This document shows, one piece after another, positions 7,167-13,842 of a DNA stretch of 24,540 nt. The DNA comes from Anaerolineales bacterium (GTDB lineage Bacteria; Chloroflexota; Anaerolineae; Anaerolineales; E44-bin32), in contig JAUWFP010000006.1 of NCBI GenBank assembly GCA_030606845.1, forward strand, positions 1 to 24,540. The letters are read 5' to 3'. A model generated the notes under the pieces. That model searched no databases. It was not told the origin of the DNA and was given only the letters and a program-made list of their open reading frames with translations. The position numbers and the translations under genes were made by a program. Numbering within the stretch: the stretch's first letter is position 1; every line of letters starts with the position of its first letter.

Positions 7167-8090
7167 TTATTCATTTACCTGGAAGGTCTTATCGCCGTTC
7201 TCCAGGAAATCCCTTATTTGCGTCATCGCGGCAGCGCCGGCATTGATATTCGCCTCGGCAGTCTGGGCGCCCATCTTCTTCGGCGTGAAGAAAAATCTTC
7301 CAGGGAATTTTTCTGCAATTTCGTCTTTGCAATCGGGAGCGATATCGGAAATATAGGAAAAGTCTTCCCGATCTGCAAACATTCTCAATAGGTCGTCTTC
7401 GTGGACGACTTCTTTGCGGGCGGTGTTGACCAAAACAGCAGGTTCGGGCATTTTGGTCAGGAGTTCATAATTGATGGAGGCTCTTGTTTCGTCGGTTACC
7501 GGGATATTTAAGGAGACAAAGTTGCAGGTGCTGTAGAGTTCTTCCACGGATTCGATGCAGACAACATCGTCGCCTTCAATAACATCTTTGGGGATGAAGG
7601 GGTCGAAAGCGAAAACGTCCATCCCGAAGCCTTTGGCAATACCGGCAATCAATTTACCTACGTTGCCGTACGCATGCAGGCCAAGTTTTTTACCTTTCAA
7701 CTCTGTGCCCGCTTTACCGTTAAAGCCATTCCTCGCCAAATAAACCATCATTCCCAGCGCAAGCTCGGCGACGGCGGTTGAGTTCTGGCCCGGCGTATTC
7801 ATGGCCACGACACCTTTTTCTGTCGCTGCTTCAAGGTCGATATTGTCATAGCCCGCGCCAGCGCGAACGATGATCTTGAGATTCTTCGCCGCTTCGATGA
7901 CTTCTCGGGTGGCCTTATCGCTCCTTATGATCAGAGCGTCCGCATCGGCGACGGCGTTGATAAACTCTCCCTGATCTGCATACTTCTCAAGAAGAACGAA
8001 TTCGTAGCCGGCATCAGTGGCAATCTTCTCGATTTTTTCAACGGCCTCAGGAATGAATGGTTTTACGGTTGCAACCAGAATTTTCGTCAT
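7167..8090 (-). CDS. serA: D-3-phosphoglycerate dehydrogenase, short lysine-type
   Basis: This 307-residue protein oxidises 3-phosphoglycerate to 3-phosphohydroxypyruvate with NAD, the first step of serine synthesis. It has the 2-hydroxyacid dehydrogenase fold with no ACT or other regulatory domain. The nucleotide loop is HAYGNVG (139-145), with alanine in place of the first glycine of GxGxxG. The catalytic arginine lies in NTARKEVV (R225). The usual active-site histidine of TPHxG is lysine (FTPKKMGAQTAEAN, K271). This fits the type III-K short enzymes known from Bacteroidetes-like bacteria and Entamoeba. AGGAT lies eight bases before the ATG. The gene follows serC by 63 bases, with a hairpin between them. 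Lacking an ACT domain, it should not show classical serine feedback inhibition. Confidence 0.93.
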   Translation of the reverse strand: MTKILVATVKPFIPEAVEKIEKIATDAGYEFVLLEKYADQGEFINAVADADALIIRSDKATREVIEAAKNLKIIVRAGAGYDNIDLEAATEKGVVAMNTPGQNSTAVAELALGMMVYLARNGFNGKAGTELKGKKLGLHAYGNVGKLIAGIAKGFGMDVFAFDPFIPKDVIEGDDVVCIESVEELYSTCNFVSLNIPVTDETRASINYELLTKMPEPAVLVNTARKEVVHEDDLLRMFADREDFSYISDIAPDCKDEIAEKFPGRFFFTPKKMGAQTAEANINAGAAAMTQIRDFLENGDKTFQVNE

Positions 8091-8116
8091 GTCAGTATCC
8101 TTTTAATCTTGATACG

Positions 8117-8140
8117 AAAACCAGGGAGCATCCTCCCTGG
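8117..8140 (-). terminator. Hairpin with T run between serC and serA
   Basis: A perfect 8-bp stem, CCAGGGAG with CTCCCTGG (8121-8128 and 8133-8140), is followed on the minus strand by TTTTCG. It lies 13 bases after the serC stop and 27 before the serA start. It could partly end transcription after serC, or stabilise the serC 3' end after processing. Confidence 0.6.
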
Positions 8141-8153
8141 CTTTCGCGTTGTG

Positions 8154-9224
8154 CTAATGCTCTGCTTCGAATTCCTGCATGCAATCCACCAAGGCCTGCA
8201 CGCTCTCGATGGGTAAGGCGTTGTAGCAGGAAGCGCGGAACCCGCCCACAGACCGATGACCCTTAATGCCGATCATGCCTTTGCCGGCAGCGAACTCCAG
8301 GAATGCGCCTTCGAGGTCTTTGTACTCCTCGTTCATAACGAAGCATATATTCATCCTCGAACGATCTTCTTTCGCGACCGTGCCCACAAATAATTTGTTG
8401 CGATCGATTTCGTGGTAGAGGAGATCGGCTTTTTCGTTCTTGATTTTCTCAATTGCCGGCATGCCGCCCTGGTCCTTCAACCAGATCAGCGTTTGGTGAG
8501 CGCTGAACACAGCCATGACCGGAGGCGTGTTGAACATCGACCCTTTAGCGATGTGGGTTCGATAGTCGAGCATCGTTGGAATGTCTCGGGCTACGTTTCC
8601 GAGAATGCCTTCCTTGATGATCACGATTGTCGCCCCTGCTGGTCCCAGGTTCTTCTGATCCCCGGCGTAGATGATTCCGTATTTGGAGACATCGATCGGG
8701 CGGCTGAAAATATCGGAGGACATGTCCGCTATAAGGGGCATCGCCACATCCAGATCTTCTAGGATCTCGGTCCCTTTGATGGTGTTGTTCGTGGTGATGT
8801 GAAAATAATCTGCATCCGCAGGGATATCGTAACCCTTGGGAATGTAGCTGAAATCCTTGTCGGCAGACGAGGCGACCTCGACCATCTCTCCGAATAGCTT
8901 GGCTTCTTTCATGGCCTTCGTGGCCCAGGTCCCTGTGTTCAGGTATGCAGATTTCGCCTTCATGAGGTTGTAAGGGACCATGAGAAACTGTGTGCTCGCG
9001 CCACCCCCCAGGAACAGCACCGAGTAGCCATCCGGGATTTGGAGCAGTTCTTTGATCAGCGCTTGGGCTTCATCCATCACCGCCTGAAACTCTGTGCTGC
9101 GGTGGGATATCTCCATGATGGAGAGACCGGTTCCGGCGAAGTCCTTAAGCGCTTCAATTGTTTTATCGATGGTGAATTGAGGCATGATCGACGGGCCGGC
9201 GTAGAAATTATGTTTCTTTTTCAT
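8154..9224 (-). CDS. serC: Phosphoserine aminotransferase
   Basis: This 356-residue class V aminotransferase converts 3-phosphohydroxypyruvate and glutamate to phosphoserine, the second step of the pathway. The N-terminus NFYAGPSIMP is the normal SerC start. MEISHRSTEF (37-46) and FLGGGASTQF (71-80) bind phosphate and PLP. YAGDQKNLGPAGAT holds the PLP lysine, K191. The C-terminal KGHRSVGGFRASCYNA is typical of SerC. The length is normal. The ATG at 9224 has AGAGGAT upstream. It is the first gene of the minus-strand serine set. Its leader of about 115 bases contains a hairpin with a T run (9266-9289), so attenuation is possible. Confidence 0.96.
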   Translation of the reverse strand: MKKKHNFYAGPSIMPQFTIDKTIEALKDFAGTGLSIMEISHRSTEFQAVMDEAQALIKELLQIPDGYSVLFLGGGASTQFLMVPYNLMKAKSAYLNTGTWATKAMKEAKLFGEMVEVASSADKDFSYIPKGYDIPADADYFHITTNNTIKGTEILEDLDVAMPLIADMSSDIFSRPIDVSKYGIIYAGDQKNLGPAGATIVIIKEGILGNVARDIPTMLDYRTHIAKGSMFNTPPVMAVFSAHQTLIWLKDQGGMPAIEKIKNEKADLLYHEIDRNKLFVGTVAKEDRSRMNICFVMNEEYKDLEGAFLEFAAGKGMIGIKGHRSVGGFRASCYNALPIESVQALVDCMQEFEAEH

Positions 9225-9265
9225 GTTCTTATCCTCTTTTGATCTTGGAACAGCAGCGGATAGGA

Positions 9266-9289
9266 GAAAAAACTGAAGATCGATTCAGT
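9266..9289 (-). terminator. Possible attenuator in the serC leader
   Basis: On the minus strand, ACTGAA pairs with TTCAGT around a 6-base loop, followed by a run of six T. It sits about 42 bases before the serC ATG, inside the leader. The 6-bp stem is AT-rich and weak for a terminator. No competing antiterminator was identified. Confidence 0.4.
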
Positions 9290-9345
9290 GTTTTCTTGAG
9301 TGCGATCTCGCAGCAACTCCTTATCGATATGGGATGGTCAGTACT

Positions 9346-9351
9346 ATTATA
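9346..9351 (-). promoter_or_regulatory. Candidate -10 box for serC
   Basis: The minus strand reads TATAAT here, within the small palindrome TACTATTATAGTA (9342-9354). The -35 position at 17-base spacing is poor. It would give a serC leader of about 115 bases. The palindrome might bind a regulator shared by the divergent serC and glyA-gcvT genes. This is an inference from position only. Confidence 0.3.
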
Positions 9352-9430
9352 GTAAAGATATGATAAACATAGTGTGAGTGTTTAGTGTTATTTGGCATAT
9401 TAAATCAGCCTAAGTGCAACTTGGAGTGGT

Positions 9431-9505
9431 GGGTGACTTCGTATTATTGTACATATGAGCCTAAAGGTTATCTTCCCTATGTTAATGGTTCACCCTCGTA
9501 CGAAG
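9431..9505 (+). promoter_or_regulatory. Structured leader upstream of glyA-gcvT copy 2
   Basis: The gap 9225-9582 holds no gene. GGGTGA (9431-9436) pairs with TCACCC (9490-9495). The adjoining CTTCGTA (9437-9443) pairs with TACGAAG (9499-9505). The order is A, B, A', B', so the two helices form a pseudoknot or are alternatives. It does not match the conserved cores of the glycine or tetrahydrofolate riboswitches as I remember them. It lies about 80 bases upstream of the GTG start. Confidence 0.3.
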
Positions 9506-9582
9506 CCGTATCAATGCGAATATTCCTCGGTGAGCAAGAGTCAAGATGAAAGTGTCCTTCATGTGCTAAAGGAGCTGCTCTA

Positions 9583-12500
9583 GTGTTCTATCCCTACTTC
9601 AACACCGCGCTCGAAGACCTTGATCCGGATGTTCATCAACTCATTCAATTAGAAGCCGAGAGGCAGCGGAGGAGGATCATCCTCATACCCAGCGAGAGCG
9701 CTTCTCCTGTGGCAGTTCGCGAAGCCTTAGGATCGACCTTTCAGAATATTTACGCGGAAGGGTACCCGACTGAAGATACGCGCTGGATGAGTGAAGGTGA
9801 AATTCTGGATTACCGCACCCGGCTGGCATTTTATCGCCGCTACTCCGATCCACGTTATTACAAAGGGGTCGAATACGCCGATACGGTTGAAGCCCTCGCT
9901 CGCCGACGCTGCGCAGAGGCCTTTGCCACGGGGGATATTTCTGCCGACGACATCTACGTCAACGTACAGGCACTGTCGGGCGCTCCAGCGAATAACGCCG
10001 TATTTCAAGCGCTGCTGAATCCCGGGGACACCGTGTTGAGCATGGACCTGCTTCACGGAGGGCATCTCTCGCATGGATCGCCAGCCAACCGTTCGGGAAA
10101 ATACTTCAATATCGTGCCATACACAATCAACCCGGAGACGGGGCAGATTGATTATGAGGCGATAGAGAAGTTAGCGCTGGAACACCACCCTAAGCTGATC
10201 ATCGGCGGCTTTTCCTCCTACCCATGGACAGTGGATTGGGAGAAATTCCGATCGATCGCCGATCTCGTAGGGGCGTATTTGCTGGCCGACATCGCCCATG
10301 TTGCCGGGCTGGTGATCGCCGGCGAATATCCCTCACCTCTCGGGCATGCTCATGTGATTACCTCGACGACGCATAAATCGCTCTATGGCCCACGCGGGGC
10401 GATCATCATGACCACTGACTCCGAACTCTCATCCAAGATCGACATGGCCGTTTTTCCGGGCGAGCAAGGCGGCCCGCACGTCAACGTCTACGCAGCGATG
10501 TGCCTGATCTTCAAATACGCCCAGTCTGACGAATTCAATAAGTTACAGCATCAAGTGGTGAAGAACTGCGCCAAACTTGCCGACCATCTGCAATCGCGAG
10601 GATTCGAGATCGCCTACGGCGGCACAAACACCCACCTGATGAACCTGGATTGCAAATCCGTGGTGGGGCCCGACGGGACCCCGCTGTCCGGTGACCAAGC
10701 GGCCCGGATCCTGGATTTGGTGGGTATCGTCGTCAATCGAAATACCTTGCCTGGGGACGCGACCGCGTACGATGCCTCCGGCATCCGCATGGGCGCCCCA
10801 TGGATTAGTGAGATCGGCTTCAAAGAAAAACAGGTGACCGAACTGGCGGACATCATCGCCGATGTCCTCCAGACCACCGTCCCTTGCCGTTTCAAGTGCC
10901 GGGATGAAAGCGATATCCGCGGCAAGGTGGATTTCAAGGTGATGGAAGAGGCTAAACTGCGCGTGATTGGTCTGCTCGAGTCGCTTGGAATTAAAGCTGA
11001 AGCGGACGATGCAGGGTATCCCCACTACTACACGATCAACGACCCGCCAGTGAACGAGGGTGAGCGGATCGTCTATGACATTGTCGGGGAGCGTGCGCGG
11101 CCATTCCTGACCTTCGCGCTGACTAGCGATCTAGAGGATCTCAAGCCCGGGGACAGCCAGGCTACTCGCCTGATCACCCCCGAAGGTGAAGTCGACGGGT
11201 CCTTGACCTGCGTGTCAACTGCGGAATATCGCCTCACGGTCCCAAGAGCGAAGGCGAGTTTATCGGCGGCGTGGCTCAGGGCGCTCTCGGATGGTTATGT
11301 CCGCATCGATGAGGATGTTCTCAGGAAACCGATCGGCCCGGTGTGGGTGCAGGAATCCAAGGCTGAGCCGTCTCCCATCGCTGAGGGCGATCCCCTCGGC
11401 AAGTCCAAACCGTACTTCATCGGCATCGATCAGGTGGATATGGAGGCTGGAGATGCGCTTCCGGCGTTCACCTGGGAGGAGCCCGAGCAAGAGCAGCCGA
11501 AGCTCACAGCGCTCAACACCACGCATCGTGAGATGGGCGCGAAGATGGTCGTCTTCGCCGGGTGGGATATGCCCGTTTGGTATTCGTCGGTTCTCGAAGA
11601 GCATCTCGCTGTGCGCCAGGCTGCCGGGCTTTTCGATGTCTCCCACATGGGCGTTTACCAGGCGGAGGGTACGGACGCAGCCATCTTTTTGAACAGCGTC
11701 TGCCCGAACGATATCTGCGGCAACGATGTTTACCGCTTGAAAGTCGGCAGCTCGCTGTATACCCAGCTCCTTGATGCAGATGCCAATGTGATTGATGACC
11801 TCATCATCTACCGCAGAGAACCAGAGAAGTATCTGATGGTGGTGAACGCATCCAACGATGATAAGGATTGGGCCTGGCTGAACGCAGTTCGCGAGGGCAA
11901 AGTGAGGGTCGACCGGGTGCGCCCGTGGGCGAAGGTTTTCGGCCGGGGTGTGACCCTGCGCAACCTGCGCGACCCAAAGGAGGGGGAAGATATGCGCGTG
12001 GACATCGCCCTTCAGGGCCCGCGCTCACGTGAGATCCTACTCTCTCTGGATTGCGACGATGCTGCCCGCAAGCGAATTCTAAAACTCGAGCGCACAGAGC
12101 TATGCGAGGTCGTAATTGGAGGGTTCGATTTGGTCGTCTCGCGCACGGGCTATACCGGCGAGGAGATGGCTTTCGAGCTTTTCATACACCCCGAGAAATC
12201 TGTCGCACTTTGGAGAGCCTTGCTGGACGTTGGTGAACCTTTAGGGCTGAAACCGGTTGGCTTGGGGGCGCGCGACTCGCTGCGCACCGAGGCCGGACTG
12301 CCGCTTTATGGAAACGAAATGGGCGGGATGATGAATCTGACGGTCGGTGAAGCCGGTTTCCGTACCTTTGTGAAGGGCTACAAACCGTGGTTCATCGGCA
12401 GGGATGCGTTTCTGGAGCGTGATGAGGCTCGCCAATCTGAAGTCGTCCGTTTTCGCTTCAATGATAAAAGCGTGCGCATGGCCCATCTGGGTGACCCGGT

Positions 12501-12732
12501 CGTCGATAAACGCGGCAGGACGATCGGCGTGGTCACCAGCTGTGCCGTGGACAGCGACGGGTTCCTGACGGGGCAGGCTTACCTGGGTCTCAAGTGTTCG
12601 AAAGTAGGCACACCGATTTGCATCTTCCAGAGCGCCACGGGGGCAGCGAGCAAAGCCCCCGCGGATTTAATCGTCGGCGACAAGGTTCCGATCCCCACCC
12701 CGGCTACTGTTGTCACCCGCTTCCCGGGGTAG
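9583..12732 (+). CDS. Serine hydroxymethyltransferase-aminomethyltransferase fusion, copy 2 (complete)
   Basis: 1049 residues, starting at GTG with GGAG eight bases upstream. Residues 1-475 are SHMT: IPSESASP (35-42), HGGHLSHG (158-165), LADIAHVAG (234-242) and TTHKSLYGPRG with the PLP lysine K265. About 27 residues (64-90) are inserted between AEGYP and RYYKGVEYAD, which are nearly adjacent in ordinary SHMT. Residues 478-632 are a middle module whose core (497-575) follows the GcvT pattern but lacks its catalytic acids. Residues 640-1049 are full GcvT: GAKMVVFAGWDMP, GLFDVSHMG, IDDLI (D738, D739), NASNDDKD and SRTGYTGE. It makes glycine and methylene-tetrahydrofolate from serine. What the GcvT half adds is unknown. 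It diverges from serC and is a paralogue of the gene at the left edge. Confidence 0.95.
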   Translation: MFYPYFNTALEDLDPDVHQLIQLEAERQRRRIILIPSESASPVAVREALGSTFQNIYAEGYPTEDTRWMSEGEILDYRTRLAFYRRYSDPRYYKGVEYADTVEALARRRCAEAFATGDISADDIYVNVQALSGAPANNAVFQALLNPGDTVLSMDLLHGGHLSHGSPANRSGKYFNIVPYTINPETGQIDYEAIEKLALEHHPKLIIGGFSSYPWTVDWEKFRSIADLVGAYLLADIAHVAGLVIAGEYPSPLGHAHVITSTTHKSLYGPRGAIIMTTDSELSSKIDMAVFPGEQGGPHVNVYAAMCLIFKYAQSDEFNKLQHQVVKNCAKLADHLQSRGFEIAYGGTNTHLMNLDCKSVVGPDGTPLSGDQAARILDLVGIVVNRNTLPGDATAYDASGIRMGAPWISEIGFKEKQVTELADIIADVLQTTVPCRFKCRDESDIRGKVDFKVMEEAKLRVIGLLESLGIKAEADDAGYPHYYTINDPPVNEGERIVYDIVGERARPFLTFALTSDLEDLKPGDSQATRLITPEGEVDGSLTCVSTAEYRLTVPRAKASLSAAWLRALSDGYVRIDEDVLRKPIGPVWVQESKAEPSPIAEGDPLGKSKPYFIGIDQVDMEAGDALPAFTWEEPEQEQPKLTALNTTHREMGAKMVVFAGWDMPVWYSSVLEEHLAVRQAAGLFDVSHMGVYQAEGTDAAIFLNSVCPNDICGNDVYRLKVGSSLYTQLLDADANVIDDLIIYRREPEKYLMVVNASNDDKDWAWLNAVREGKVRVDRVRPWAKVFGRGVTLRNLRDPKEGEDMRVDIALQGPRSREILLSLDCDDAARKRILKLERTELCEVVIGGFDLVVSRTGYTGEEMAFELFIHPEKSVALWRALLDVGEPLGLKPVGLGARDSLRTEAGLPLYGNEMGGMMNLTVGEAGFRTFVKGYKPWFIGRDAFLERDEARQSEVVRFRFNDKSVRMAHLGDPVVDKRGRTIGVVTSCAVDSDGFLTGQAYLGLKCSKVGTPICIFQSATGAASKAPADLIVGDKVPIPTPATVVTRFPG

Positions 12733-12747
12733 GTCGAGACCATTGTA

Positions 12748-12770
12748 GGGGCACGGCATTGCCGTGCCCC
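12748..12770 (+). terminator. Palindrome after glyA-gcvT copy 2 (family D)
   Basis: GGGGCACGGC pairs perfectly with GCCGTGCCCC (10 bp, loop ATT), starting 16 bases after the stop. There is no T run to speak of. It is the same GTAGGGGCACGGC element as at 15488, here placed where a terminator would be. Confidence 0.55.
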
Positions 12771-12794
12771 TTGGCTTCCCATGTTAAACGCCCA

Positions 12795-12820
12795 GAGCCC
12801 CAGCCAATTGACTGGGGCTC
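12795..12820 (-). terminator. Hairpin downstream of the pilin gene
   Basis: GAGCCCCAG pairs with CTGGGGCTC (9 bp, 8-base loop) about 40 bases past the pilin stop on the minus strand. The following T run is short (GTTTAAC). It also lies beyond the glyA-gcvT palindrome on the plus strand, so it may serve both convergent genes. Confidence 0.6.
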
Positions 12821-12861
12821 CGGACCTTGGAGGGAGAGTACGATCTAGTCCAATGTATTGA

Positions 12862-13008
12862 TTAGATGGCGTTGACAATGCCGCTAAAAACGTTACCGAT
12901 CGCAGGGCCCAATAGAGCCAGGATCACGATAACCACGACTGCGACTAGAACCAGGATCAATGCGTACTCAACCAGGCCCTGTCCCTTCTCTTTCGGAGCA
13001 AATAACAT
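12862..13008 (-). CDS. Flp/Fap-type pilin, 48 residues
   Basis: The small frame reads MLFAPKEKGQGLVEYALILV and continues with a long hydrophobic stretch (VAVVVIVILALLG), ending NVFSGIVNAI. A short basic leader, then G-Q-G-L-V-E-Y with the conserved glutamate five residues into the mature protein and a single membrane helix, is the Flp (type IVb) pilin pattern. Cleavage by a prepilin peptidase after Gly9 or Gly11 would fit. The start is certain: AAGGAGGT sits five bases before the ATG. No other tad/flp assembly genes are in the window, so the assembly machine must be encoded elsewhere. The upstream 130-250 bases are rich in hairpins. Confidence 0.9.
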   Translation of the reverse strand: MLFAPKEKGQGLVEYALILVLVAVVVIVILALLGPAIGNVFSGIVNAI

Positions 13009-13012
13009 AATT

Positions 13013-13020
13013 ACCTCCTT
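13013..13020 (-). promoter_or_regulatory. Consensus ribosome binding site of the pilin gene
   Basis: The minus strand reads AAGGAGGT, a full match to the anti-Shine-Dalgarno sequence, then AATT and ATG. It is the strongest ribosome binding site in the window, as expected for an abundant structural protein, and it fixes the start of this short gene. Confidence 0.85.
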
Positions 13021-13135
13021 ATAACTTGGGTTGCTCATTAGAGCTCCGATACGGCTGGATAACTACCTAACTGTCACCAGAATAACACAGTGTTGACTTT
13101 CTGAACCTTACAGCCAGCTTGCAGCTTCGATATCG

Positions 13136-13260
13136 ACCGGGTGGGTCTTCCGAGCCACCGTTCTTGACCTTCCCGGTAGGTCCCGCCATTCCCTGGTCAG
13201 GCGGAGGGTATATGGCGAGCGGTGCGGTCAAATTAATCCGAGGTCTGACGGGACCCAAAA
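13136..13260 (-). other. Hairpin-rich stretch upstream of the pilin gene
   Basis: Three GC-rich stems follow one another: GGTGG with CCACC (13140-13144 and 13155-13159), GACCT with AGGTC (13166-13170 and 13178-13182), and CCGCC with GGCGG (13183-13187 and 13200-13204). A fourth, weak one is GGTC with GACC near 13242-13255. The stretch is unlike the dispersed repeats and holds no open frame. It could be a structured leader of the pilin mRNA or a separate RNA. I did not find the conserved core of c-di-GMP riboswitches. Confidence 0.3.
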
Positions 13261-13410
13261 AACTTACCGGTACAAGGGATAACGATGGGGTAGGGTGATT
13301 GTTACGCGCTGCGTGTAATCCATTGGTACTAGGCGTAAGCGTGTGCGCGTGAATGGTCGGTAGGGGCTCTTTGAGTTGCTAGTCCGGCGACCCTTTGGTC
13401 GGGTGGTTTC

Positions 13411-13453
13411 TCCCATTTCTCGGTCGCCGCTGCGCGGCTCACTCGAAATGACA
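13411..13453. repeat. Family A repeat
   Basis: The unit reads ATTTCTCGGTCGCCGCTGCG on the left and CTCACTCGAAATGACA on the right. It is the inverted form of the unit at 2340-2382. Confidence 0.75.
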
Positions 13454-13535
13454 GGTTCCCGGTTAATGTCGCTCCATTGCTGTGTCGCGGCTCACTTGAA
13501 AAGGTATTTAATTGGCTTAGAGCCCTTCCAATTTT

Positions 13536-13619
13536 TGTCATTGCGAGGAGCCCGTCAGGGCGACGTGGCAATCTCCACGCATCAAAGGATGAGATTGCTT
13601 CGCTTCGCTCGCAATGACA
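13536..13619. repeat. Family B palindromic repeat, full length
   Basis: This 84-base unit starts TGTCATTGCGAGGAGCCCG and ends GCTCGCAATGACA. The inner GGCAATCTC and GAGATTGC pair as well, so it folds into one long hairpin. A second full copy is at 14965-15045 and a half copy at 2271-2311. Confidence 0.85.
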
Positions 13620-13645
13620 TATTAGGGGAAGGACCTACTCTTCCA

Positions 13646-13682
13646 GGTCATTTCGAACCCCTGGAAGGGGTGAGAAATCCCT
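13646..13682. repeat. Family A repeat, variant
   Basis: GGTCATTTCGAACCCC, then GGGGTGAGAAATCCCT. It matches the unit at 2467-2503 in inverted form. The inner CCCCTGGAAGGGG is a perfect small hairpin. Confidence 0.7.
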
Positions 13683-13842
13683 GAGGTGACACTGTACATG
13701 ATGTGAGGCTTGTGCGAAGCAGCTGCTATTCGCGGAGCTCTAATGAGATCCTTCTCGTTGTGGCACGCAGATAGGGTGAAGGGGAGCCACCTGAAGGGGT
13801 CGATCTCTATGAAGATTCAGAATCTCAGCGGGCGTGAGCGCA

